DNA of 64,000 nucleotides from Formicarius rufipectus (taxonomy: Eukaryota > Chordata > Aves > Passeriformes > Formicariidae). The notes below the pieces were generated by a model, which did not search any database, was not told the origin of the DNA, and worked only from the letters and a program-made list of their open reading frames with translations. The translations under genes and the position numbers were made by a program. Of the stretch, positions 23,093 to 36,345 are shown piece after piece; within the stretch, counting starts at the first letter, position 1; each line of letters opens with the position of its first letter. Location: positions 637,563 to 701,562 of the forward strand of contig VXAU01000971.1 of NCBI GenBank assembly GCA_013399695.1. The letters are read 5' to 3'.

Positions 23093-26000
23093 ACTGCTGC
23101 AGTGGGCTTTAATTCTTAGTTTCAGTGTTTTGTTTTCCTTGAGAAGAGACTGAAACATGTATTTGTTCTTTGTGACGTAGCTTCAGTCTTCCCTATGATT
23201 TGCTGCAACCTATAAAGGCCCCCATATATTTGAGAAAAGAGCACATACATACACAACATCAACACCACTGACTGTCCTTTGAGTGCAGCAGGGTGTGGGA
23301 AAGGGTACACTGCCTTAGGAGGAGCAGATCATCTGGCTATGGAGAGGGATGGCTGACAGAAGACCCACAAAGGCATGGTGTCTTTGAGTCCAAGAATCAT
23401 ACTAATAAAAAGTTTTAGTAACGCTCCATGTGCAACTTCTTATTGCTGTACACTCTCCTACTGTACAGTCTTCACAGAGGGAAATATCCAGCACCCATGA
23501 AACAATTAAATAACTATAACTGCTGATTTGTCTTCCTTTGAATAGAACAAGTAGAATTCTCTAGAATGTATAAGAGGTGATTAATTCTTCTTGATTCCTT
23601 AGAGGTAAACATGGAATTTATCTATGAGAACAAGTACCATTAATCTGATATTGTAATATCCAATATATATATCCAATAATCCAATATCTTGTTATAATCT
23701 ATTTGTCTTGAGTTATCACATCCTCAGAAACCTATATCGAAATGTCCGCTTTAATTTCCATTGCACATGTTGGACAAAAGGGTTTATCAACAGAGGGAAT
23801 TGAAAGCTGCAGCTGAGCTAAAAAAAAAAAAAAAATAAAATCAAAAAACCCCCCCTGTATCAACGTTAGAATATGTAACTTTTTCCTTTGAAGTTGTTTG
23901 AAAATATTTATTAAAACATTTGCAGCTTTTGGAAAAATTATTTCTTTGTAAAGAATTTACAGTCACTATTAATCCAGTAAGATCTACCATAGAACTATAA
24001 TAAATACAAAATTGTTTATTAAAAATATGTATGCATATAAATACTTTTTTCATCTTTGGCATAGCTCTGCATAAAGGTATTTATTATCTACATAAATATA
24101 TATTTGATTGACATGTGTTTTTAATTTATAATTTAAAGTAAAAAATTTTATATTTTCTCAAAACTTGCAAGGGAAGACATCCTTAAGGTGAAATTCTCTC
24201 TCTGTTTTTGAAAGATGAAACACTTTCCAGATAAAAAAGAAAGAAAAAAGAGTGTCAATTTTGTCTCTGTATTGCAGCTATGTGCCTTCTAGAACCTGCA
24301 TAAATTCAATTCACATTTGTAACTTATGTTTATTCTAAGTTGAAAGTAAAGGATTAGCTACAGCTCTAGAAATATGCACTGACAAAGTCAGCAAGCTATC
24401 ATTAATGGTATTCCCATCTATAGCAACGAATGTATCTCAATATTTCATAGTGCTACAAAAGTCAATAGGGTATTTCGAGACATGTGAGAGGACTGCAACC
24501 TTCAGCAATCATCCATCTAAGGTTGGGAAACACAGGACATAAAGTTCTTTGTAAATGCACAGTCTTATGTGTTACACAACCATTCCTTAATGTTTAAAAA
24601 CAACTAAGAAAAGCAGGTTAAGGTAAAGTGGTTGCACAGCAAAGAAAGCACAATTATAAAGCCCAGAAGTACTTCACATAGATATTGGTGGTGAGCTATA
24701 CTTCAGACCCTGGGAAAGAAAGAAGGATATATATTCCTAAAATAATTGTAGAACTTAAGAGCACTTAGATTTCTGTAAGAATGTCGTTAGGGAATGGTAT
24801 GTTTCTTTACTGAAAGGTGGCTGCCAAGCAGGACCACTGAGTGCTTAATCACCCTTATATTAAGGCTGAGACACATGAACTGAAACAGTTATTACAAGGA
24901 ATAATTATAGATCAAATTAAAAGCATTAGAACTGGCAATAAGATCAAAGCAAAGCATACCTGTGAGAAATGGACATGATGTTCAGAACAGGTAGAAGAGA
25001 AGATTTGCAGTGAAGATTGTATTCTTTTAAGTGAAAGTGCTTTGGAATTGTTAAGGTGCGGCTGATACAAACTACAGAGACTCAGAAAACAAGGGCAAAT
25101 ACTCACTTGCAACAAATTTTATGGCATGTGCACAATTCCATCAAGGGAAAGCGATTCCATTTTGAACAAAACCCGACATTTCACCAGCAAAACTCAGTAA
25201 ATCCCAAGTAAACTCTGCACTTTAAATCTAAAAAAGGAAAAGACATAGCCAAATACCAGAAAGCCATACAGAGAATATTACAAACATCATCAGTTCAGAG
25301 ACTTGTTGTCTGAAAAGAAAAAGTATCTGATGATTCCCCACCCTGTAAGGGAAGTGGCTGCAAAAGCTGGTGATATGAGGAAATCAGAAGATGAAGAATA
25401 TCTGGACAAGCTGGTTGCCCTTCTTGCTAAAACTAATAGTTCTATGTCATCTACCAAAAATACTAGACTTCAGAGACAGAGTAATTTGCAATCTGTTAAG
25501 ATAATGCTTCTTTCAGTTGTCCCACAAATGCATGCATAACTGCTATGTACTCTTATTTCATGGATATGATAATGAGAGGACAATGAAAAGATACCGAAGC
25601 TGACTGTTTGTTGCCACAGTCCAGAAACTCTGTGCAAGTGCCAGTGAAAATCACACTTCCCTCCTGGCCCCTGAGAAGGCAAAGGGACATGAATAAACAT
25701 GTGAAGGTTCAGGGAACAGGTTCCCTGGCAGTAGTCAGGTCGGTGAGGTGAGCATTTTCAGAATAAGACCATGGGAGACTTGGAATTTTGTGTTACTTAC
25801 CTGGTGTGTCCTGTAAGAAGGAGAGAATACTTTCTTATTTGAGACTGATAAATTGTCTTCCCTCCTCCATCATGTTGTATTAAGTGACTGTATGAGGGGG
25901 TAATGAATGTGTGACTTCCACTGAATTTTCAAAAATAAGAAGCTGGTGTAACAGTAGCTGCTGACTGCTGACTGTCAGGGTACAGAACAGTAAGAGCACA

Positions 26001-28500
26001 TTTCCAGTAACCCTGTCCCAAGACATACCACTGACTTTGGAAATAAAAACCAGTATATCATGCTTGCATGTGTCATGTCAGTACCATAATAACTGGTACT
26101 ATTAAAACAGTAAAAATTTAATCAATGTATATATATCAAAGCAAGTTATTTCAGGGAAACAATAACTACAACAGCACATATCATGCTCAATACCTAAATC
26201 AATGTTATTGAGCTGAGCTAACAATAAATCAAATTTGCATAATCAATTCCTCTTCTGGAAATGCAACCATTAAGATTCAAATACAAAAGTACATACCATT
26301 TATGCAATTTCTTTGGGCAATTTCTGTTTATTTGACTAGAATGATCACTAGCTGCTGTTTAAGGACACTGTCCCTTTATTCATGCTAACATGGTAAATGA
26401 AGCAAAGTATTGTGAAAGACATTGATCCCATGGCATTTCTCAAACAGCTCATGTTGCTGCTGTGTAGATCTGGGTTTAAAAAGTATTAACGATGCTTCAG
26501 TATGTTTAGTGTTTCCGAGGTCAGAAGACACAATGGTGGGGTAGGCAAGAATAGCTGAATAACTAACCTTGGACTGAGTACACATAAATAGGCAGGTTTG
26601 TGGGTGCTGAGTTTTTTCCTGAAGCATCATTCTCATTTCTACTTCACAGTTCTCTGCACAATGAAAAATACAGCTGTCTGTGCTGTCTTCCAGATATGGG
26701 AAGGGCTAGAAAGTGACCCAAAGGGATCTTCTCACCACACAGCCCAGGGGACAGTCACAACAGCTGTACAGTCAGTGACCCAATAACTATGGGAAGATTG
26801 GAGTGGAAGGGTATGAAGGAAGGGTCAAAACCAGATGGACAACATAACACTAAAACTCTCGCACTTACTGCACAGCCTTTTACTTTGTGGAAAGTCTCTT
26901 TTGGTCTGATTGCTCATGAGAGCAATTAACTGCTCTAGAAACTCTGAAATGTTTTTGCTAGGGACACACAGAGAAAACTGATCATCTGGTATGACCTCCA
27001 AATCCCAGGATAGCTGCTGGATGAAACATCCTGTGTCAATATTCCTACCTTCAAAACCCCCATGATCCTGTTCAGGACTGTTACACTGCACTGTGAGAGG
27101 AAGTGAAAGACAAGGAACGTTTGTCAGGAAGAATTACTCTGTGTGTGTAGTCAAATATCTCAGGAATACAAGAGAGCTTCATGATACTTCTGCACATATC
27201 ACTTTCTTGAAACTCCTTCTTAAAAGATCACTTATTTCTAATGAAATACATATGCATGAGTCTAAAAGCTGCAGTCAGATCCTGTGTAACTGTTTCAATG
27301 CAAAGCCTTTCTTCAGACAACAGTCTCCTTTTTTTTTTCTAATTTTTTTTTCCAAAATTACTGCCCTGTCGAATTTTTAAAAAGTCATGGATCTCTTTTA
27401 GCCAACTAAAAGTTTGCTTTATAGTCCAGTAGGTACTTTCCTACTATTTCTGTAATCAATAGAGCGATGTGAATTGTCTTTTGAACATGCTTTTTTTTCA
27501 ATAACTGTGAAGACAGTTGATTTAACTTGCTTAGATTAAATGTCTAGCTTTTAAACAGCTAAAATAAAGGTGTTTTTTTAAGCCGCTTGACTACAAAGGT
27601 GGCAGGAATCACTGAAGCAATCAGATGCTTCAGAATTCTTAAAATAAACTGCTGGTAGACAAGGTCACACTTCTAAAAGAGAAGTAGTAAACCTCTCCAA
27701 GTGAAAAAAAAAAAAAGTATACTTATTTTAAAAAATTACTATTAAAAAGAATTACAGAGACACTTAAGCTTGAACTTTAGCTAACAGAAAAAGAAAATAG
27801 AAAACTGATAATCTCCTAGTTTTCTTTGCAACAAAGCAAGTTAAGGCGTGTCTTCATTTCTTCACATTTAGAATAAATAAAACAATAAAATGAAAAGATA
27901 CACTGGAGAAAAGAAAGGGAAACATAGTGTGCTTTATCTTTTTAGGAGTTAAGGTAAATTTAGCACCAGTAAAAATTTAGAGGGCTGTATGAAACTTAGC
28001 TGTATGAAGCCCAGCCTAGAATTACATGCAAAAGTGACCCACTGTAGACAGCGCTGCATAGCAGGCTGTGGGAGCTGCTCTCTGCTGCCTTGAATTTATG
28101 TGCTGCAGCAACTTTGACGCATGCAGTAGGTAGGTGGTCTGGGTATGACTCCTGCTGCTTCTCTGGATGCCATCCATATCTGCACTGCTGTTTGCTCCCA
28201 ACTGCGTTTGACCAGCACACCTACTGCTTTTCAATCTTCAGTGTAGAAAAGAGCAAAGAAAATTAAATATATATATTAAGATAGGGCTGTAGTACAAGCC
28301 AAGCCAAGAGGCAGGTATCAGGAAAAGAACATTACCATTTCTCTTGTCTTTTGCTAAAGGACAAGAGAATGGAGGGGCAGAGGCAGTTTTACCTGGGCAG
28401 GGAATCAGTCTGGAAAAGCCTGCTGTTGGGATACTAAAGTAACTCTCTGGAGAACAAAACCAGGTACCCACAGACACACATGGGGATTCTTTCGCTCCTC
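23093..28500. other. Long unannotated stretch, intergenic or intronic
   Basis: About 5.4 kb with no recognised gene. It contains an A16/C7 compound run at 23820-23855, an octamer-bearing AT-rich segment at about 26215-26345, and an unrecognised Lys/Glu-rich open frame (25249-25539) discussed in the findings. T-rich runs at 27330-27352 and an A-rich run near 27703-27716 are simple. Confidence 0.5.
23820..23855 (+). repeat. A16 ... C7 compound homopolymer
   Basis: A16 at 23820-23835, then TAAAATCAAAAAA and C7 at 23849-23855. Likely length-variable. Confidence 0.9.
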
Positions 28501-30834
28501 TCCTTCTCCCCGCATCCCCCACCTGACTGCATATTTCCTTGGCCTCTCTCCAGCTGCAGCAAAAGGGAGAAGGAAAAAGGACTCCCAAATGTGCCTGCAA
28601 TGCCTGGTAAGTCCATATCTGCTGAAATTGGTTGTACAAATTGTCCTGATTTTCAAGCTCTCAGGCTGCAGATGTAGGCAGGAAAAGCCACATAGATATG
28701 GGGATTGATGTTGCTGTTGCCAGTATAGAGCTTCTCCTCTATAAATGTCACTGTCACAGCTGAGCTATCCTGTTCTTTGTGGGACAGTTGTCTCTAAGGA
28801 ATGCTCTTGCTCAGAAGCAATCCAACTTGGATAACCAAAGACTCTGAGTTTAAGCAAAAAAACCTGATGTTGGAAGAGAAGAAAAAATTAAATAGAAACC
28901 CTCAAAATATTTCTGTTTCCATGTAAGTAACCTTTGGTAACAAAATAAAATAGGGGAGAAAGTATGGAAAATATATACAGAAATGAATTACAGAAGAATG
29001 CATTAACATAAGTGTTTCCAGAGACAAAATAAATCCCTGGTGAGCAAACAACAGAAAAAAGGCTACATCATTTAGCCATAACTTTCTGCCTGCATTCTTG
29101 GGACATGAGTTGCAAGTGCTTCCACCGGACTGCCACTGAAGAGCCCTTCTGCCTTCCTCATTTAGTATTATAGTCACTCAATGATATTTGGTGTATAGTT
29201 CAGTGTTTTACTGAATAAATTTGCCAAATAAAAGCAAGAAAAACAGTGCATCGGAGCATAAAGCTTATTGTCATCCAGTTAGCTTAATTGTAAGCTCAAC
29301 CTCTGGATTTGGTTTGGACCATTCCAGATAACTCTCACAAGACAATAGCCACTGTGTTCCAAGGGCTGCTCAAAAAAATCCCCTGAGGATCAATCTGTTC
29401 CTCAACACCATCCCAAAAGTCTCAAGCAAATATATGCTCTCCTGTTACACCCTGGCTTATCCAACACTTGCCGTGATCTTTACTCATCCTGAAAGGCTGG
29501 AGCACAGCCCTCACACCATTTTAGAAATCTTGGATTTAACAGGCACATTTAGAATAATATTTATGCCCAAAGACACCAGTCAAGGGCCAGAAGGGATGCT
29601 GGATCAGTTACTGTATTGTGTGGAGGAAACCAGTCTGATATGCAGAAAGAGAGCCTTACACAGCAAGGGAACGAGTCAGCCCATGATATTTAATTTTAGT
29701 GCCATGGATTTCTCCGATTTGGCGCCATGCACCTAGTCCCATAAGACAACTACCATTTTTCTTTTTCCATCCTGAGGTCTCTTACTGTGTCCACATGGTT
29801 TGAAAGGATGATTTGTCTGAGTCTTGTCCACAGAAGGGAGGAATAATCAACGGGTTGCATTAAATGAAACTAGCACTGCAGTCAGGCAGCACACCTCTAA
29901 CTAATGAAAGGGGTTGCATACTTTGGTCAATTCTTTGCTCTCCACATGAATCCCTTAGGCTTTGTTGAAATGGTGAAGTGCTCACTCACTTCAGGTCCAA
30001 GGGTGAAAAAGGTTCAGCTGGTTGTAGAATATTTGGATATTTCTCTTCCATCACTACTGAAATCAGTAGATATTGGGAGTGATCACTCTGACTGAAAAAT
30101 TTAGCCTGTTTGTCGGTGAGCGTATCTGCACTTCTTTTAAACATACCAACCTCCTACATAATATCCTCCTCCATCTCAAACTGCAGAAAGAGAAAGTACT
30201 GGAAAACTGCTATTTGCCAGGGTTTTGCTAGTTCAGAAATAAAAAAAATAACCTCTTTCCAGGAAAGACTTAATCAGTGTTCTGATTTTTTTTTTTTTTA
30301 ATGGTCACAAAATGGATATCTTGACATAGGATATTATTTTGTCCTTTAGCATTGCTGGCTGTAGTGATAACTCCTGCATCATGCTCTTTGATAAAATCAG
30401 GAATTCATCTCTCACATTAGTGTTAATGCAGATGTCCAGTTATAGCTGTGGGTCCCCTCCGTGTTTCCTTTCCAAAAACATCCCAAGTCTTTCTGTTGCT
30501 GTTACACTTCTTTCTAAACAGTGCAGGATCAAGAAACACATGTCAGTAGATGCTTTGACAAAGATTTCATTTTAGTCAGCTGTGAAGGTTGTTATTGTGA
30601 GACAAGTTAGTGACAGCTCTCTAGCAAGTGTGCCTTTGGGTTTATTGCTTCCAAAAATTCTGGAAAGTGAGAAAACTGGTTAAATGCACTCATATATTTT
30701 GTCTGTGCCAGGCTTTACATTCTGTTGTAATTTAGTAATTAACAATTTTCTGTAATGTTTAAAATTGGAGTATTTCAAAATGACTTTGCAAGTTTGGTCA
30801 AATTGATATGTTTCTGGAAGAGCAGAAATAGTAC

Positions 30835-30851
30835 AAAAAAAAAAAAAAAAA
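30835..30851 (+). repeat. A17 homopolymer
   Basis: Uninterrupted run of 17 A. No retrocopy is recognisable immediately upstream. Confidence 0.9.
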
Positions 30852-32414
30852 GAGTGTTAATTTATTTAGGTAGTTCAAACATCTTTTGGTACCCAAGTTC
30901 CCTCAAGATGACGTCTTTGTGTCTTCATGAAGTATGTTTTAAAAATTTTGGTGTAACATATGGAAATAAGTTTTGGTCTCTCTATCTATCAAAACAAACA
31001 AAAATATTTGTAGTCTTTAGAAGTGGGGCTCAAATATATTTATTTTATTGGCATTAATATGAAGCCCCACCTGTATCTAAGCATGAACACTCTATTTCTT
31101 GTACAGAAAAAAATCTAAAGCAAAGAGGGGTGGAATTCTGTAGTCTGAATATTCATATATGCACCAATTCTGACACCTGCCCTGCTCAAGTAATTCAGAG
31201 TAATTTAATACAGTAATGAGAAAGGCAAGAATTTGCCCTGTGCTATGTTGATTTACATCCAAATGTGTTTGAAGCCTCACATAAAAGGTTCAACATTACT
31301 TTTAGCACCCTCAGACCCCAATGAATTGTTTTCTGTCCACATCAAATTTGAGTCTGGAACTAACAAACAATTTTTATTAGGCTCTTGATGGTGCATTTAA
31401 GTGATCCTGCTGGTTAGTATGAGGACTAACACATACAGTAGACACATTCCAAACCACGTGTTCCATATTTACTGTACAGCAAAATATATGCAGTCCAGGA
31501 TTGTACAATACAGATAATTTAAGCCACATGTAACTCAGTGAATGTAAGGCTTGGTGTATTTGATCTCAAAACCCAATTAGAGCAGTTTGTTTCCTTTGAT
31601 CTGTGTGGAATGTTGCAGTATACACATTATAAAACTGATTTCCAAAAGTTATTGGGGTAATAAACACTAATAATCTGGATATTTTGTATTTTTGAGTTCC
31701 AAAAGGAAACAGCTCGTAAGAGTTGCAACACGTTATTGAGGGTGTGACTTTTAAAATGAAAATTATTCTCACAGAATCCCTTGAACAGGGAAACCAGTTG
31801 GAGAGCAGGAGATGTGAGCATTCACAGCACCAACACCTTAGAAGACGAGTCTGCTTCCCCTGGAATTGCTCTGGGACTGTTGGATATCCAGTCTGCAGTT
31901 TTACTTAATACACATCACAGAAAGCTGTGTTCTGAGCCTATAATGGTATAGGGCTTGACTCTGAGGATATTTAGAAAAGGGGGAAACAGACACTCAAATG
32001 TCTATTTTTGGGACTTGACCCATAGCACTATTTTTTCCTGAAGAAGGAGAAAAGTCTCTTGTGATTCTCAAAGAACAAGTGTGAGTTGCCAAAATATCTC
32101 ACAGAAACTGTAGAAGAAGGTCACCCTAAGCTCGTTCTGTATCAAGGCATCTTTCAGGGCTGCTCCTGGCAATGCAGTGGCTCTCACCCACAGAAGACAA
32201 GATAACCTCCTCACTCCTCGCTTGACCCTGCAGATATCACGCTGTCTGGGTGACTTGGAGAAGATTAAGTGAAGCTGCTGTTAATGGCCTAACAGACACG
32301 AATAATTTTTCAGTCTATGTAGATTCTTTCTGAAGTTCCACTTTTATTAAAAACAAAACAAAACGAACCAACAAGCACTTATGTGATTCCCTTTTTTTGG
32401 TTTGCTGGAGTTTG

Positions 32415-32460
32415 TTCTTTTTTTTTTTTTTCTTCTTCTTCTTTTTTTTCCCTTCCTTTT
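32415..32460 (+). repeat. Polypyrimidine tract
   Basis: An essentially pure C/T stretch: a long T run, four TTC units, another T run and CCCTTCC. Such tracts can form triplex structures or act as part of a splice acceptor, but no downstream exon is evident. Confidence 0.85.
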
Positions 32461-35400
32461 CACTAAGAATGGCTTCCCTCTGAAAAAAATCCCCAAAAAC
32501 CTAATGTACATAATTGTAAATGAAGCAGCCTGGGGAACACAGATATAACTGAGATGCAGATCTGCTTAAAGTAGTGTCATAAAAATGATGACAATTATAT
32601 GTGGCAGCCTCCACAATTTTTGGAGGGCTGTCTTATGCAGAGAAAGATTAACAAATCCATGTGGTAGCTAGCACTCTTTGTATATTTCTCTTTTTATATA
32701 TAGATGATTCATATAGTACCTACATATCTGTGATAACTATATTATAAAGATGGTTTTGTGTATGTTCTTGGCACTTACAAATTGTAATGGAGAAAAGGTG
32801 ATTAATTGCATAGCAGAACTCTTTGACAATTTGCTGAACCTGTGTATCACTGACATAAATTTCTCCCAAGTGCCTTGACTATCATTAACTTGAAAAATCA
32901 GCCAAGTAAAAACCTTTATGAGTGGGTTCATGGAAATAAAGACACGTAGTTCGTAGCTATGGTATGCAGCAGACATGTGGGAACAGAATACCTGCAACAG
33001 GATAATGCCTTGCATATTTTGATAGTAATCCTCCATTTCTTAGGGCTATTACTTATCTTGACCCTTGCATTTTCCTTAGTATGTCTTGTTTTGCTGGGTT
33101 ATGATGATCTGCTATGTGGATTTTTTCCTCTAATTTGCAAGTACTCTCAAATAGAGCAGATGAACTAATTTCCTTCTGTGGCCTCAGAGAGTCCTGTGTA
33201 CTCTCTGCTCATCCTCTGCAATTCTGTATCCACAAGCTGCATTCACTTAGCTACACTTCCATATGAATAGCAAATGCTAATTGCATTTAGTTCCTGTCTT
33301 TTCCTCTGTTATACAACAGGTTGGGAACCTTCAGCTCAAGACATGAAATATACATTCAAGAGTCTTTAAGGAAGGGTTCTTTTTTTTATGTTTTAAATCC
33401 AAGTAAGCACTGGAATCGAAGTTGTTCTCAAAAAAACCCCGGCTAATTCCACAATAGATGCCTTAGTATTAAACCTGATTTTATGTTTGGATATATTTGT
33501 CTGGGACAAATCTATCTGAAATTAAATGGACATTTCACATGGATAATCTGTGCATAAATATGGGCCAATTCAAATGAGCTAAATAATATTAATAATTCAG
33601 GTGAAAAAAATCTAGCTATAGCTGCAGCATGTGCACCACTCAGAGAGACTCATAATATGATTTAATTGTATTTCTTCTTTTTTTTTATGTTCATGTGCAA
33701 GGGCATATATATTCCCTAGAATTGTCTAAATCTTGATTAATTTCTATTTTCACATGCCCTCCCAAACCATCTCACTTAAGAACAGAAAATAATTTTTGCT
33801 AAAAATGAAATGGTTCACTGAGCTGAAGAACAGAAATTATAGTATGTTCAAGCTGTTTCAAGTATTTCAAGAAAGTACTACTTTTTCTGGAAGGGCTTAA
33901 AATAAACCTACATCCAATCTGCCTGAATTAAAACCTCAACATTAGAAGCCAAATCTTCTTTTGGCACTGATCCACTAATTGTTTACTTTTCACACAGCTC
34001 CATTAATGTCCTTCTGTAACACCATATTTCCCTTTATTACCATCAGATCGGTTTCTTGAGCACAACTTGCTCAGCACTACAGCTGCTTGTGGAAGGCAAA
34101 CATTCGCACAAAGATCAATGACAGTCCACTGAAACATCTATACATGTTGATGGAAAAGCTAGAAGCTAACACATCTTTCCTTTTCCTTATAAATCCCTTG
34201 GATTCAAGATCACTTTCTTCCAGGGTGAGAGGAGACTGTCATCTACAGCACCGAGCAAGCGTAACCAGTACAGGACATCAGTACACTGTTGCCAGGGCTT
34301 AAGAATGTCATTGTTTTCAGACATTGTCCTTCCATCATGTACATAGTTTATTAAAAAGAGTGACTTCTAAGTCTGTGTATTAGAGAGTTCACTCAATTCT
34401 CATATACACTGAACAGCTGAGATTTACATATTTTCATACCATGAGCAGAAACCTGGTAAAGGGGCAGAGCATCAATTGTGTAGTATAGAGCATCAAGTGA
34501 TTAGGGGTATCTAATGGAAAAGATGGCATTACTTCAAGGAATTTCACTTTTTAATAAGCAGGAAATTAATTATGTGCCTTTTTCCCCCTTTTTGTATGAG
34601 GCATATTTCCTACCACTATGCATTATATTTATATTTTAAAAATCAAACATAATGGAAAAGTACTATGAACATGAATACACTTCCATTATTTCAACTAAAC
34701 TAACCTGTAAAACTAAAATGTTCAGGCAACTGCGGCAGTTTATTGTCAGAAGTAGTCATGCACCACAATTCTCTTAGTGTAGATGTTATTTGACTTTTTT
34801 GTCAATATTCAGGTAGCAGTCTTGCTTGCTTTGCTTCCGACCCATTTCCTTACACCACACACTAGGACCTCTTTCCATTTTGTGATGCATAAATAATGGT
34901 GTGAATGATTATTATTGATAAAATCTCATCATCATGCTATTGGACTCATCACAAAGCATATTCCGCTGGAATACAGCATTCACTTCTATATTTATGAGTC
35001 TTAGAAAGAAACAGAAAGAGAAGAAAAAAACCTACATGAAGGACAAAGACAGAATGAGCCTTGTAGAGAAGTCCACATACAATATAATAATAGATTTCTG
35101 TAGCATCTGTTCTTTGGGGTATAGAGGGCAAGGAACATAGCCTTGAACATTCAAGTAGGTTTATTAAAATCTATCCATTTTAGAAAGCATCTAGGACTTA
35201 GAGTGACTTCAGACAGATTTGGAGCAGCTGAATTCAAGTGAGGTGGCAAATTTCAAGTTGTAGAAATTTCTGAAGAGAAGTAGCTAAACATTTACTGAAA
35301 TCAAGCTTTTAATGTGATGAGAAAGGAAGGCAATGAACTAAAATGTTTGAGTTTTATTTCCATAATAAAAATGCCCTTTGTGGAGTCACTTGTTACATAC

Positions 35401-35577
35401 ACGTGCACACACTAATATATTTATATAGACACATCTCAAGTCCTTGTTTGACTAGAATATATTGGCCTCTTGAAGAGTGAATAATATACAAATCATTTAC
35501 CCTATTGAAGTGTTTTAAGACTTCAGGAAAGCAAACACTTGAACAACCTAAATGAATTAGAAAACAGAAGGCAACCT

Positions 35578-35604
35578 GTTTGTTTTTTGTTTTTTTTTTT
35601 TTTT
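35578..35604 (+). repeat. T-rich run
   Basis: GTTT, then T6, G and T15. Simple repeat. Confidence 0.9.
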
Positions 35605-36223
35605 ATCTAAACTGCAATTTATTGACACAAAAGACTGTGGTAATGAAATAAAGCAGTTTGTTTCAATATAGCTGATGCACAAGGCAAGTGCACTTTTAAC
35701 ACGGATAACTGGAAATAGACACTGTTACTGGCATCTGCACGCATTTCAGTATAAAGGTGGAAGAAGAAAGCAGGAGGATGCTGCATGTTTAAACTCATCA
35801 TCCTCTCTACCCATAAAGAGGCACACCTAAATCTCACATGATAATGTAGCTTGCAATCACCATTGCTACTTGGGACAGGAAACACACTTTAACTAAAGTT
35901 CTCTGTCTCTGCCTTTAACATCCTCCTACAAGTATCCCCAACATGTATATATGTTTGCCAGTTGGAGGTCACACACGACTCTGGTGTGGCCTGAGACATT
36001 GCGTGCCAGTTTAAACTTTGTCAATTCTCCATAAAAAGTTCAAACATTTTCAATGCATGCTACAGTACACCAGGTACAAAGAGCCTAATGGCCAGGTAAA
36101 TTATTAATCCTCATCTTTCATAAACAAAACTGTTCCGTATTTTTAGTAAACAGATCTGTAAAACACAGAGGTAGTACGGTCAAAAGACTTCTGAACCCTT
36201 CGAACTTTGTCATCTTGGGTGTG

Positions 36224-36345
36224 GTATTTCCTGTCTCTGCCCAATGCCCTCATGCAAAATGGAGGTAATAATACTTAAGACAATTAGTTAACACTTCCAC
36301 AGCGTTTTGAGCATGGTAATATCTGTGTAGGCACTTATCTGTTAC
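36224..36345 (+). mobile_element. MIR/CORE-SINE-like relic
   Basis: Partial match to ancient amniote MIR-type SINEs. CCCTCATGCAAAATGGAGG and TAATAATACTTA follow the family's CCTCATCTGTAAAATGGGGATAATAAT-like block. A CACAGCGTTTTGAGCATGG block then resembles the family's TGTAAAGCGCTTTGAGAT end. The order and spacing agree with the consensus; divergence is high. Such copies predate bird radiation and are non-functional as retroposons, though some have been recruited as regulatory DNA. The call needs a profile search. Confidence 0.6.

Larger units (their letters stand above)
28501..36223. other. Long unannotated stretch, intergenic or intronic
   Basis: About 7.7 kb with no recognised transposon. 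A candidate splice-bracketed exon lies at 28554-28606 (see findings). Simple runs are at 30835-30851 (A17), 32415-32460 (polypyrimidine) and 35578-35604 (T-rich). An AT-rich segment at 33540-33665 looks like a candidate conserved element. Open frames of 60-133 codons here carry no recognised domain. Confidence 0.5.
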
